A program made the position numbers and the translations under genes. The notes under the pieces are model-generated. The model was not told where the DNA came from and did no database searches. It saw only the letters and a list, made by a program, of their open reading frames with translations. Below are positions 25,619 through 33,868 of a stretch of DNA of 64,000 bases, one piece after another. Source of the DNA: JBCCDY01 sp039030555 (GTDB taxonomy: Bacteria > Bacteroidota > Bacteroidia > Cytophagales > Cyclobacteriaceae); contig JBCCDY010000011.1 of the NCBI GenBank assembly GCA_039030555.1, forward strand, positions 62,001 to 126,000, in the 5' to 3' direction. The number at the start of each line of letters is the position of its first letter. Positions within the stretch are counted from its first letter, which is position 1.

Positions 25619-27064
25619 TTAACCTACGCTTCCTTCCAATGTTAGAGCTAACAATTTTTGAGCTTCTACGGCAAATTCCATAGGAAGCTGATTTAATACT
25701 TCTTTGGCATAACCATTTACAATAAGTGCTACGGCATCTTCCGTATCAATACCTCTTTGGTTACAATAGAACAGCTGATCTTCTCCGATTTTTGAAGTAG
25801 TTGCTTCGTGTTCTATTTGAGCAGTACTATTTTCTGATTCAATGTACGGGAATGTGTGTGCACCACACTTATCGCCCATCAAGAGTGAATCGCATTGCGA
25901 GAAATTTCTTGCATTTTCAGCACGTGGAAATACTTTAACCAATCCTCTGTAGCTATTTTGACTTTTCCCAGCTGAAATTCCTTTAGAAACGATCCTGCTT
26001 TTAGTGTTTTTACCAATATGGATCATTTTAGTTCCAGTATCTGCTTGCTGCATATTATTAGTCACCGCAACAGAGTAAAATTCTCCAATAGAGTAATCTC
26101 CTTTTAAAATACAACTGGGGTATTTCCAGGTAACAGCAGATCCTGTTTCTACCTGGGTCCATGATATTTTGGAATAATCTCCCGCACAGATACCTCTTTT
26201 CGTTACAAAATTATAGATACCACCTTTTCCATTTTTATCTCCAGGATACCAATTTTGAACCGTCGAATATTTTACTTCTGCTTTCTTTTTTGCATATATT
26301 TCTACAACGGCTGCGTGAAGTTGATTCTCATCCCTTTGCGGAGCTGTGCAACCTTCTAAATAACTTACATAAGATCCTTCCTCTGCAATAATCAACGTCC
26401 TTTCGAACTGACCAGTGTTTGCAGCATTAATCCTAAAATAGGTAGAAAGCTCCATTGGACATCTTACACCTTTTGGTATGTAACAAAATGAGCCATCAGT
26501 AAATACCGCTGAATTAAGAGCAGAAAAATAATTATCGTTGACAGGTACTACAGATCCCATATACTTTTTTACGAGTTCAGGATGTTCCTGTACTGCCTCA
26601 CTGAAGGAGCAGAAAATAATACCCAACTCAGATAACTTTTCCTTAAAAGTAGTTGCTACCGAAACACTATCTATTACAGCATCCACGGCGACGCCAGTTA
26701 ACCTTTTCTGTTCATCTAATGAGATGCCCAACCTTTCAAAAGTTCTTCTAAGTTCAGGGTCTATCTCATCTAGGCTATCTACTTTCTTTTTCGGCTTAGG
26801 CGCTGAATAATAAATGACATCCTGATAATCTACTTTTGGGTAGTTCACATTGGGCCATTCAGGTTCCTTCATCTGAAGCCAGGTGTTATACGCCTTCAGT
26901 CTCCACTCTAAAAGCCATTCAGGTTCATTCTTTTTATGGGAAATAAACCTTATAGTGTCTTCATTTAAGCCTTTAGGAGCAGAATCATTTTCGATTAGGG
27001 TTTCCCATCCGTACTTATATTCTGAGGAGGTTAATTCTTCTAATACTTCTGTATCCTTATTCAT
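25619..27064 (-). CDS. sufB: Fe-S assembly scaffold SufB
   Basis: 481 aa, first gene of the operon. It has the family start region (EYKYGWETLIEND), FIPKGVRCPMELSTYFRI-type core (here YIPKGVRCPMELSTYF), the Cys in YLEGCTAP, and the C-terminal KCGAHTFPYIE and NQRGIDTEDAVALIV motifs. SufB receives sulfur from SufE and builds clusters with SufC and SufD. Its upstream region carries a palindrome that probably couples expression to iron (separate entry). Confidence 0.95.
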   Translation of the reverse strand: MNKDTEVLEELTSSEYKYGWETLIENDSAPKGLNEDTIRFISHKKNEPEWLLEWRLKAYNTWLQMKEPEWPNVNYPKVDYQDVIYYSAPKPKKKVDSLDEIDPELRRTFERLGISLDEQKRLTGVAVDAVIDSVSVATTFKEKLSELGIIFCSFSEAVQEHPELVKKYMGSVVPVNDNYFSALNSAVFTDGSFCYIPKGVRCPMELSTYFRINAANTGQFERTLIIAEEGSYVSYLEGCTAPQRDENQLHAAVVEIYAKKKAEVKYSTVQNWYPGDKNGKGGIYNFVTKRGICAGDYSKISWTQVETGSAVTWKYPSCILKGDYSIGEFYSVAVTNNMQQADTGTKMIHIGKNTKSRIVSKGISAGKSQNSYRGLVKVFPRAENARNFSQCDSLLMGDKCGAHTFPYIESENSTAQIEHEATTSKIGEDQLFYCNQRGIDTEDAVALIVNGYAKEVLNQLPMEFAVEAQKLLALTLEGSVG

Positions 27065-27077
27065 TTGGAATTATTAA

Positions 27078-27092
27078 TTAGAATGATTCTAA
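27078..27092 (-). promoter_or_regulatory. Fur-like 7-1-7 palindrome upstream of sufB
   Basis: TTAGAAT-C-ATTCTAA (minus strand) is a perfect 7-1-7 inverted repeat. It lies between the -7 element and the sufB start, where a bound protein would block transcription. It resembles Fur operators (TGATAATnATTATCA), matching at 5 of 7 positions per half. Iron or Fe-S control of suf is well known, so Fur is the likely ligand, but another repressor is possible. Confidence 0.5.
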
Positions 27093-27099
27093 ATAAACT

Positions 27100-27107
27100 C
27101 AAATATA
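27100..27107 (-). promoter_or_regulatory. Bacteroidota -7 element of the suf operon
   Basis: TATATTTG on the minus strand matches the TAnnTTTG -7 consensus and lies about 36 bp before the sufB start, with the palindromic operator between them. A clear -33 TTTG was not seen at the usual spacing. Confidence 0.45.
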
Positions 27108-27157
27108 TGAACTGATTGGCGAATAAAAAGTTCGATCTGTGTTTTCTTTTCTTTAAA

Positions 27158-27637
27158 TCAAGATTTTTCGTGTGCAGTGAAACCTATATGACGATTCATA
27201 CTTTCTTCTAAAGAAATTAAAGTCTCTGTCCGCTCTATGCCTTCAACCTTTTGTATCTTATCATGTAACACATCTCTAAGATGCTTAGTGTCTTTACAAT
27301 GGATCTTGCAAAAGATATTGTAGGCTCCTGTCGTATAATGTATTTTTACCACTTCAGGAATTACTTTTAATTTGTCCGTTACAGCATCATATAAAGAACT
27401 TTTCTCCAGATATATTCCTAAAAAGGCTGTTACATCATAACCAAGCTTAGAATAATCCATACTTAAAGTTGTACCTTTAACAATGCCCATTTCTTCCAGC
27501 TTTTTCATTCTTACATGAACGGTGCCACCAGATACAAATACTTTTTTGGCTACTTCCGTGTATGGAATCTTAGCATCTTCGGTTAGAATTTCAAGGATCT
27601 TTAAATCAACGTTATCAATTTCGTAATTTTTAGCCAT
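27158..27637 (-). CDS. Lrp/AsnC-family transcriptional regulator
   Basis: 159 aa. An N-terminal winged helix-turn-helix (VDLKILEILTEDAKIPYTEV, then VSGGTVHVRMKKLEEMGIV) is followed by a RAM/AsnC ligand-binding domain (FLGIYLEKS, YNIFCKIHCKD). Lrp-type proteins are octameric regulators of amino-acid metabolism that bind an amino acid as effector. It is encoded directly upstream of sufB on the same strand, with 93 bp between its stop and the sufB start. Since that gap has its own promoter-like element, independent control of suf is more likely. Confidence 0.92.
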   Translation of the reverse strand: MAKNYEIDNVDLKILEILTEDAKIPYTEVAKKVFVSGGTVHVRMKKLEEMGIVKGTTLSMDYSKLGYDVTAFLGIYLEKSSLYDAVTDKLKVIPEVVKIHYTTGAYNIFCKIHCKDTKHLRDVLHDKIQKVEGIERTETLISLEESMNRHIGFTAHEKS

Positions 27638-27746
27638 TTTCTTAGGGTTGTTTTAGTGCATTTTCATTTCTAGGTTGCCTAAATTAGATGATATCGAAAT
27701 TTTAAGCAATTTTTTTATAAAATTTTTAATAGAATATTCAAAAATA

Positions 27747-27754
27747 TATATTTG
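27747..27754 (+). promoter_or_regulatory. -7-like element of the tRNA-like gene
   Basis: TATATTTG fits TAnnTTTG and lies 21 bp before the first base of the tRNA-like gene, a plausible distance for a short leader. No good -33 motif was found. Confidence 0.35.
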
Positions 27755-27775
27755 ATGAAACGTTCTAATAAATAC

Positions 27776-27926
27776 TGTGGGGTGATGAAATTGGCAGACA
27801 TGCCCTCCTGTCTCGGGGGTGAAGATAAGGGATAAATCCTGGATCAATCACGATAAGTTAGTTTCTAACTTATTGTGATTAGCCGGGGCTAACCGCTTCG
27901 TGCAGGTTCGACTCCTGCCCCTACAG
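27776..27926 (+). tRNA. Leucine-type tRNA fold with an 82-nt variable region
   Basis: The acceptor stem TGTGGGG/CCCTACA (one G-T pair), the Leu-like D arm with AAATTGGCAGA, a 5-bp anticodon stem CCCTC/GGGGG and the T arm GCAGG-TTCGACT-CCTGC are all canonical. The 7-nt anticodon loop is CTGTCTC, giving formal anticodon GTC with an unusual pyrimidine at position 37. Between anticodon stem and T arm are 82 nt (27820-27901). They fold as one long arm: GAAG/CTTC at its base, CCTGG/CCGGG in the middle, and a 16-bp stem (27846-27861 with 27865-27880) closed by TTT. CCA is not encoded. It could be a tRNA with a giant variable arm, a tRNA with an insertion, or a tRNA-derived RNA; amino acid identity is unresolved. 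Confidence 0.65.
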
Positions 27927-27954
27927 CTCATTTCTGGGTTAATGTTGTTTACTT

Positions 27955-27981
27955 AAAAGTCCCTTTTCGAAGGGACTTTTT
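27955..27981 (+). terminator. Intrinsic terminator after the tRNA-like gene
   Basis: AAAAGTCCCTT/AAGGGACTTTT is an 11-bp stem with loop TTCG followed by further T residues. It is 28 nt past the tRNA-like 3' end and shows that the RNA is transcribed as its own unit. Confidence 0.88.
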
Positions 27982-28060
27982 CGTTTATAAAGTTTTCTTT
28001 TTTGCTAAAAATGCCAATTATAGATAGATTTTAGCAACTAAATGAATTTAACCCATAATC

Positions 28061-29755
28061 ATGATGCAACATCCCTGGCACGAAAGCTATCCGGACACAC
28101 TCAAAAAAGAGATTGATCCAGACTCCTACGAGACACTATTAAACATATTTGATGAGGCTATAGGGAAGTTTAAAGATAAAATAGCCTATGTAAATATGGA
28201 TGCCTCTATTACTTATGGGGATCTTGATAGACTTTCCGATGAATTTGCGGCATACATTCAAAATAAGACTAACCTCAAGCCCGGCGATAAATTGGCAATT
28301 CAAATGCCGAACCTATTTCAATATCCGGTGGTCTTGTTTGGGGCTTTAAAAGCAGGTTTGACTGTGGTGAATATTAATCCGCTGTATACGCCTAGGGAAA
28401 TGGAGCACCAATTCAATGATTCTGGCAGTAAAGGAATCGTCATTATTGCAAACTTTGCACATAATCTTGAGAAGGTTCTTCATAATACTCAGATAGAGAC
28501 AGTTATCGTAACGGAAATAGGAGATTTACTTGGTGGCTTTAAAGGTTGGATCACAAACTTCGTAGTTAAGAATATTAAAAAAATGGTTCCCTCATATAGC
28601 TTACCGAGAGCCATAAAATTTAAAGACGTTTTGAAAGAGGGGGCTAAGAATAATTTTCAAAGACCAGAAATAAAATCAGAAGACGTTGCATTTCTACAGT
28701 ACACTGGTGGAACAACCGGGGTTTCAAAAGGTGCTGTTTTAACACATCGAAACATCATATCCAATGTTCTTCAGACAGAAGGTTGGTTGTTAACGGACGC
28801 CTGGGGGCTCGAAACTGGCGAGGGGAATGAAGTCGTGATCACTGCTCTTCCAATATATCATATTTTCGCGCTAACGGTGAATTGCATTTCTATGCTTAAA
28901 GTGGGAGCAAAGAATATTCTTATTACTAATCCGCGTGATATTCCTGCATTTGTTAAAGAATTGAACAAATACCCTTTTACTATTATAACTGCTGTTAATA
29001 CCTTATTCAATGGTCTGTTGAATAATGAAGAGTTCAAAAATGTAAATTTCAAAAATCTGAAAATATCCGTAGGAGGAGGTATGGCTGTACAAAAAGCTGT
29101 AGCAACGGAGTGGCAAGAAGTTACTGGCTGTCCGCTCGCTGAAGGATATGGACTTAGTGAGACTTCTCCATTATTGTGTTGTAATCCCTTAGACGGAAAC
29201 CAGAAAACCGGTACTATCGGACTTCCGGTAGCCTCTACAGAGATCAAAATTTTTGATGATGATGGTAAAGAGGTAGAAAAAGGTACCCCTGGTGAAATAT
29301 GTGCTAAAGGTCCTCAGGTCATGAAAGGTTATTGGAACAGGCCGGAAGAAACAGCCAAGGTTTTTCATGATGATTGGTTTAAAACGGGTGATATAGGACT
29401 TTTCACGGGTGGTGGTTTCATCAAGATCGTAGATCGAAAAAAGGATATGATCTTAGTGTCAGGCTTCAATGTTTATCCTAATGAAGTGGAGGATGCGGTT
29501 GCTGCACATCCTAAAGTACTCGAAGTAGCATCCATAGGGGTGCCACATCCTAAGTCTAATGAAGCTGTAAAAATCTTCGTAGTTAAAAAAGATGAATCCC
29601 TAACAGAAGAGGAATTGAGCTCTTTTTGCAAAGAGAATCTTACAGGGTATAAATGCCCTCGGTATATTGAGTTTCGTGAGGAATTGCCGAAAACAAATGT
29701 TGGGAAGATACTTCGTCGAAAGCTGAAAGATGAAGAGGAAGCCAAGCGTAGATAG
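28061..29755 (+). CDS. Long-chain fatty acid-CoA ligase
   Basis: 564 aa AMP-forming enzyme. It has the P-loop-like YTGGTTGVSKGAVLTH, the acyl-binding EGYGLSETSP, the adenylate motif WFKTGDIG and the hinge VDRKKDMILVSGFNVYPNEVE, with the catalytic Lys near the C-terminus (TNVGKILRRKL). It resembles E. coli FadD in length and order of motifs and should activate fatty acids for beta-oxidation or lipid synthesis. No beta-oxidation genes are adjacent; it reads the same way as the sugar transporter gene that follows 20 bp later. Confidence 0.93.
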   Translation: MMQHPWHESYPDTLKKEIDPDSYETLLNIFDEAIGKFKDKIAYVNMDASITYGDLDRLSDEFAAYIQNKTNLKPGDKLAIQMPNLFQYPVVLFGALKAGLTVVNINPLYTPREMEHQFNDSGSKGIVIIANFAHNLEKVLHNTQIETVIVTEIGDLLGGFKGWITNFVVKNIKKMVPSYSLPRAIKFKDVLKEGAKNNFQRPEIKSEDVAFLQYTGGTTGVSKGAVLTHRNIISNVLQTEGWLLTDAWGLETGEGNEVVITALPIYHIFALTVNCISMLKVGAKNILITNPRDIPAFVKELNKYPFTIITAVNTLFNGLLNNEEFKNVNFKNLKISVGGGMAVQKAVATEWQEVTGCPLAEGYGLSETSPLLCCNPLDGNQKTGTIGLPVASTEIKIFDDDGKEVEKGTPGEICAKGPQVMKGYWNRPEETAKVFHDDWFKTGDIGLFTGGGFIKIVDRKKDMILVSGFNVYPNEVEDAVAAHPKVLEVASIGVPHPKSNEAVKIFVVKKDESLTEEELSSFCKENLTGYKCPRYIEFREELPKTNVGKILRRKLKDEEEAKRR

Positions 29756-29775
29756 TATAAAAAAGAGCCGATAAA

Positions 29776-31116
29776 TTGGCGAAAACATCAAGTAAAATTC
29801 TGCTTTGGTCCATCACAGTTGCGCTCGGTGGATTTTTATTTGGTTTTGATACCGCAGTAATCTCAGGTGGTGAGCAAGCCATTCAGCAACAATGGAATTT
29901 ATCCGATGGGATGATCGGCCAAATGGTGGCTATGGCTCTGTATGGTACAGTCATCGGAGCACTTTTTGGAGGTATCCCGGCAGAAAGCCTGGGTCGTAAA
30001 ACATCACTTTTTTGGGTAGCAGTACTGTATTTGATTTCCGCTTTAGGTTCTGCCTTATCTCCCGATGTTTACTTTTTGATGTTCTTTCGTTTCATTGGAG
30101 GGCTGGGAGTTGGTGCTTCGTCAGTGATAGCTCCAATGTACATTTCTGAAATTGCGCCTAGAGAGAAAAGAGGACAGCTCACAGCCCTTTTCCAGTTCAA
30201 TATAGTCCTAGGTATTCTAATAGCATACTTCTCAAATTATTTAATAGGAGGAGGAGCAGGAGATAATTGGCGGTGGATGTTGGGAGTAGAAGTTTTTCCA
30301 GCTATCGCTTTTGTTATCCTTATCCGCTTAGTTCCCCGGAGTCCGCGTTGGCTTATTGTGAAGAGAGGTTTGAAAGAAGAGGCTCGATCCGTATTGGAGA
30401 AAATTAATAAAGACACTGCTGAAGAAAATCTAAAGACTATATTAAATATCAACCCATCTCAAAAGTCTGGTTTTTCAGAATTTATCTCAGGAAGGTATAA
30501 GTATCCCATACTTTTAGCCTTTCTGCTCGCTTTTTTCAATCAAATGTCTGGTATCAATGCCGTTATTTATTATGCCCCTAGAATTTTTAGTAGCGCGGGT
30601 ATGGCTGAAAGTTCCGCACTATTGTCATCGGTTGGAATAGGAGTTGTAAACCTTGTTTTTACCATGCTTGGTATGTTCCTGATAGACAAGATGGGTAGAA
30701 AGTTTTTGATGTACGTAGGTTCGTTTGGGTACATAATATCCCTTGGACTGGTAGCTTATGCATTTTACTCTCAAGCCTATTTTTGGGTTGATAAGATCGT
30801 CATTTTTCTTTTTGTATTCATTGCTTCCCATGCCATTGGACAGGGTGCAGTTATTTGGGTGTTTATCACTGAAATCTTCCCGAATCAGGTACGGTCTTTT
30901 GGTAATTCTCTTGGCTGTGGAACGCATTGGGTGTTTGCAGCCCTCATTGCAGGAACTTTTCCTTTAGTTGCAGAATATCTGGGGCCTGGTAGCACATTCC
31001 TGATTTTTACCGTAATGATGGTATTTCAATTGTTGTTTGTGGCATTTATGATGCCCGAGACTAAAGGAAAATCACTGGAAGAGCTGGAGCATTTATTAAT
31101 AAAGGAGAAACTATAA
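29776..31116 (+). CDS. Sugar porter family MFS transporter
   Basis: 446 aa, twelve transmembrane helices. The sugar porter signatures are present: GRKTSLFW after helix 2, RFIGGLGVGASSVI, PRSPRWL after helix 6, the QMSGINAVIYYAP of helix 7, and PETKGKSLEELE at the C-terminus. It probably imports a hexose or pentose with protons. No ATG is available at the start, so TTG (encoding Met in MAKTSSK) is used, 20 bp after the acyl-CoA ligase gene. A hairpin at 31130-31154 follows the stop. Confidence 0.9.
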   Translation: MAKTSSKILLWSITVALGGFLFGFDTAVISGGEQAIQQQWNLSDGMIGQMVAMALYGTVIGALFGGIPAESLGRKTSLFWVAVLYLISALGSALSPDVYFLMFFRFIGGLGVGASSVIAPMYISEIAPREKRGQLTALFQFNIVLGILIAYFSNYLIGGGAGDNWRWMLGVEVFPAIAFVILIRLVPRSPRWLIVKRGLKEEARSVLEKINKDTAEENLKTILNINPSQKSGFSEFISGRYKYPILLAFLLAFFNQMSGINAVIYYAPRIFSSAGMAESSALLSSVGIGVVNLVFTMLGMFLIDKMGRKFLMYVGSFGYIISLGLVAYAFYSQAYFWVDKIVIFLFVFIASHAIGQGAVIWVFITEIFPNQVRSFGNSLGCGTHWVFAALIAGTFPLVAEYLGPGSTFLIFTVMMVFQLLFVAFMMPETKGKSLEELEHLLIKEKL

Positions 31117-31129
31117 CCCTGAAATAAGA

Positions 31130-31154
31130 AGTTGCCACGTTAGAAGCGGCAACT
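31130..31154. terminator. Hairpin after the sugar porter gene
   Basis: AGTTGCC/GGCAACT, 7 bp, with loop ACGTTAGAAGC. It has no T-run, so it is a weak terminator or an mRNA end structure shared by two convergent genes. Confidence 0.4.
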
Positions 31155-31205
31155 ACATACTCAATCCGTGTTATGTACATGTCGGAATATGATTAATCTG
31201 TTTTT

Positions 31206-31751
31206 CTACTCTATCGGCCTTCTTTCTTTTACAAGTGAACGAACTTGAAGTTCTTTCAGGTTGAAGTGTTCTATTACAGCGTTATAATCTCTTAGATCAA
31301 CTCTTGAATTTGGGAAGTCAGGAATAATAACAACCCTTGCCACCCAATCGTCAGTGTCTTCTGCAGACAAGGTGTTAAGGTCGAAATTAGCATCTAAGAA
31401 TAAGCGCACATCTGTTACTCCGAAATCGAAATTATAATTTAATAAACCGTTTGGATGAAAAACCTGCTGTGGTAATAGTCTCCAGATCTCTACGGGGTTT
31501 CCATTATTATCTTCAGCAATATCCCATAAAAAATAAACTAGGGCTACATCAGACTCTACAACTTCGAAGTCGTCGAACTGCAGAAAGAAATCATAAAAAG
31601 GTGAAGTAAAATCTATATCCTCAAATTCAAATACAAACCCACCGCCTTCTGGGGCTGCCGGGCCAATAGGACCTTGAGGTCCCTGCGGGCCTTCACATCC
31701 AATGGATAATAAAAGAAAGCTGCTTATGATTACTATATACTTCATTTTCAT
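31206..31751 (-). CDS. Lipoprotein with short collagen-like repeat
   Basis: 181 aa. The signal ends in a lipobox (LLLSIGC, Cys 19). Immediately after it the mature protein starts with Gly-X-Y triplets, GPQGPQGPIGP, then a beta-rich acidic domain (FEFEDIDFTSP, VALVYFLWD). Short collagen-like linkers directly after the lipid anchor occur on several Bacteroidota lipoproteins and probably act as a stiff spacer, not a true triple helix. Function unknown; it is monocistronic and convergent with the transporter gene. Confidence 0.8.
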   Translation of the reverse strand: MKMKYIVIISSFLLLSIGCEGPQGPQGPIGPAAPEGGGFVFEFEDIDFTSPFYDFFLQFDDFEVVESDVALVYFLWDIAEDNNGNPVEIWRLLPQQVFHPNGLLNYNFDFGVTDVRLFLDANFDLNTLSAEDTDDWVARVVIIPDFPNSRVDLRDYNAVIEHFNLKELQVRSLVKERRPIE

Positions 31752-31961
31752 TATTGAAAAATTTTGATTCTGATAGAGAGTTTACCAAATACCGTTCCGA
31801 AAAATCAAAGAATTGTTAGAAGGTTCACAATTGATTAACATAAACGTTAACATTTTTTATGTTAACAGACGTAACCTTTTTCAACCCCCTCTTTGAGCTA
31901 AAGTGTTCGGTTTTATGAACGCTTTTGATCGTTATGCTATCACTAAATATGGGTTAGATTT

Positions 31962-31994
31962 ATCATAAAATACTGAAAATCAGTATTTTATGAT
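31962..31994. repeat. 15-bp perfect inverted repeat upstream of the small secreted protein gene
   Basis: ATCATAAAATACTGA and TCAGTATTTTATGAT flank AAA. The element ends just before a sigma-54-like promoter. It could be an operator or activator site, or form a hairpin in transcripts arriving from upstream, for which no source is evident. Confidence 0.7.
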
Positions 31995-31996
31995 TT

Positions 31997-32012
31997 TGGC
32001 ACGGCTAATGTA
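31997..32012 (+). promoter_or_regulatory. Possible sigma-54 (-24/-12) promoter
   Basis: TTGGCACGGCTAATGTA has the TGGCAC -24 box and, after exactly ten bases from its GG, a GT where the consensus has GC. Spacing to the start codon at 32048 is right for a promoter. The -12 mismatch weakens the call. Confidence 0.4.
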
Positions 32013-32047
32013 AAGATCAGGACATCAACATTAAACTTGTAACTTTT

Positions 32048-32440
32048 ATGAAACGATCTATTTTATCATTGACAGCTTTTTTTTTATTAGTGTGTGTATC
32101 CATGGCTCAGGCCAAGGAGAGTAAAGCCGTCCAAAAGGCACGTGAGGCCGTAGCAAATGCTGCTCCCGACGATTGGATGACTTATGCAAAAAGCGCTGAG
32201 GTATTACTTAATAAAAATACTTCCTTAAATGATGTAGCAGAGTGGCTTGATAAATCAATGGCTATTAAAGAATCAAGTTTCAATCTCGAACTAAAAGGTG
32301 ATTACTATATGGCTACTAATTTACCTAAGAAAGCTATGGAGTTCTACATTAAGTCTATGCAAATGGGCAAAGAGGAAAATGAATACTATAATCCTCTTGA
32401 TGTTCAGGATAAGATAAGACAGGCTCAAGCTTCTATCTGA
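32048..32440 (+). CDS. Small secreted TPR-like protein
   Basis: 130 aa. Residues 1-21 are a Sec signal peptide (FFLLVCVSMAQA). The mature part is mostly helical, with paired helices resembling degenerate TPR units (VAEWLDKSMAIK, FYIKSMQMGK). Such proteins act as scaffolds in the periplasm, but nothing specific is evident. The gene has its own regulatory region (palindrome plus sigma-54-like promoter) and its own terminator, so it is controlled alone, perhaps in response to starvation or stress. Confidence 0.75.
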   Translation: MKRSILSLTAFFLLVCVSMAQAKESKAVQKAREAVANAAPDDWMTYAKSAEVLLNKNTSLNDVAEWLDKSMAIKESSFNLELKGDYYMATNLPKKAMEFYIKSMQMGKEENEYYNPLDVQDKIRQAQASI

Positions 32441-32480
32441 GCAAACTACAATTAAACTTCTTCATACTTCATATACTTGG

Positions 32481-32505
32481 CCCCCGACTTGTCGGGGGTT
32501 TTTTT
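32481..32505 (+). terminator. Intrinsic terminator
   Basis: CCCCCGAC/GTCGGGGG, 8-bp GC-rich stem with loop TT, followed by TTTTTTT. It ends transcription of the small secreted protein gene. Confidence 0.92.
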
Positions 32506-32572
32506 GTTTATAATTTTTCAGAAATCATTATAAGGACTAAATGGTTCTATCTTTGTTTGCATAAGGAACAAT

Positions 32573-33868
32573 ATGAAAAGTATATCAAATATTCCGGGTA
32601 CCAGTAAGAAAAGAGTAGTAATAGTAGGAGCCGGATTCGCAGGTCTTAAAGTAGTAAGGAATCTCATTAGCTCTAATGATTTTCAAATTGTTCTGTTGGA
32701 TAAAAACAACTATCATCAATTCCAGCCTTTATTTTATCAGGTTGCAACTGCAGGTCTGGAACCGAGTGCTATTTCTTTCCCATTGAGAAAAGTGATGCAA
32801 GGAGAGTCAAGGGTTCATTTTAGAATTGCCGATGTAGAAGAAGTGGTTCCAAGAGAGAATATGCTCTATACTAATATTGGAAAATTAAGATATGACTACC
32901 TTATTATGTCTACTGGTGTTGATACCAACTATTTTGGGAATAAAAATATTGAAGAAAATGCTGTTCCGATGAAGTCGGTTTCGGAAGCTATATTCCTTAG
33001 AAATAAGATTATTAGAAACTATGAGAGGGCTTTAGACGAAACAGAGCCCGATGAGGTTAAAGCTTTAATGAATGTTGTAGTGGTAGGAGGAGGTCCTACA
33101 GGAGTTGAGCTTAGCGGTGCTTTGGCAGAAATGCGAAGATTTATTCTACCAAAGGATTATCCAGAGTTAGATTTTGATTTAATGAAGGTATATCTGTTGG
33201 AGGCCGGAGACCAGCTTCTTGGAGGAATGTCTGATAGTGCTTCGAATAAGGCTAGAGACTATTTAAAGTCTTTGGGAGTGGATGTGCGTCTCAATACAAT
33301 GGTAGAAGATTTCGACGGATTTTCGGTTAAGCTGAAGGATTCTGAATCTGAATTGAAAACATATACTTTGATCTGGGCCGCCGGTGTTTCTGGTAAGCAA
33401 ATATCAGGATTTCTTGAACAAGATTACATGAGGGGAAATCGCCTTATTGTAGATAAATATAACCTTGTGAAAGGTTACAATAACATTTATGCTCTTGGAG
33501 ATGCTTGTTATATGGAAACGGATGATTACCCTAAAGGTCATCCTCAGGTGGCGCAGGTCGCGATTCAGCAGGCTCAAAACCTTGTTAGAAACCTAAAGAA
33601 AAGTATAAAAGGAAGGCAATTAAAAGAATTCAGTTATCTCGATAAAGGTTCGCTCGCTACGATAGGAAGGCACTTAGCCGTCGCTGACCTGCCATTCATC
33701 AAATTCCAGGGTTTTCTAGCCTGGATATTATGGCTTTTAGTCCACCTGTTCTCTATTGTAGGCGTTAAGAATAAGCTGGTTATTTTCCTGAACTGGGCGT
33801 GGAATTATTTAACTTACGATCAATCCTTAAGACTATTGATTATTCATAAGACCTTTGGGAAAAAATGA
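32573..33868 (+). CDS. ndh: NAD(P)/FAD-dependent NADH dehydrogenase (type II)
   Basis: 431 aa. The first dinucleotide-binding motif is GAGFAGL, the second GGGPTGVELSGALAE, and the quinone/FAD part has FQPLFYQVATAGLEPS and the ALGDAC motif. A C-terminal hydrophobic helix (LAWILWLLVHLFSI) anchors it to the inner membrane. NDH-2 passes electrons from NADH to menaquinone without pumping protons. The following gene overlaps its stop by 4 bp, so the two are coupled. Confidence 0.92.
   Translation: MKSISNIPGTSKKRVVIVGAGFAGLKVVRNLISSNDFQIVLLDKNNYHQFQPLFYQVATAGLEPSAISFPLRKVMQGESRVHFRIADVEEVVPRENMLYTNIGKLRYDYLIMSTGVDTNYFGNKNIEENAVPMKSVSEAIFLRNKIIRNYERALDETEPDEVKALMNVVVVGGGPTGVELSGALAEMRRFILPKDYPELDFDLMKVYLLEAGDQLLGGMSDSASNKARDYLKSLGVDVRLNTMVEDFDGFSVKLKDSESELKTYTLIWAAGVSGKQISGFLEQDYMRGNRLIVDKYNLVKGYNNIYALGDACYMETDDYPKGHPQVAQVAIQQAQNLVRNLKKSIKGRQLKEFSYLDKGSLATIGRHLAVADLPFIKFQGFLAWILWLLVHLFSIVGVKNKLVIFLNWAWNYLTYDQSLRLLIIHKTFGKK

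Noticed and set aside
27776..27926. Group I intron in a tRNA-Leu anticodon loop
   Set aside because: The extra sequence is only 82 nt, sits after a complete anticodon stem and shows no group I core motifs; it fits a variable-arm position better.
31962..31994. Terminator upstream of the small secreted protein gene
   Set aside because: The stem is AT-rich and no gene reads into it from the left on the plus strand; the following bases form a promoter-like motif instead of a T-run.
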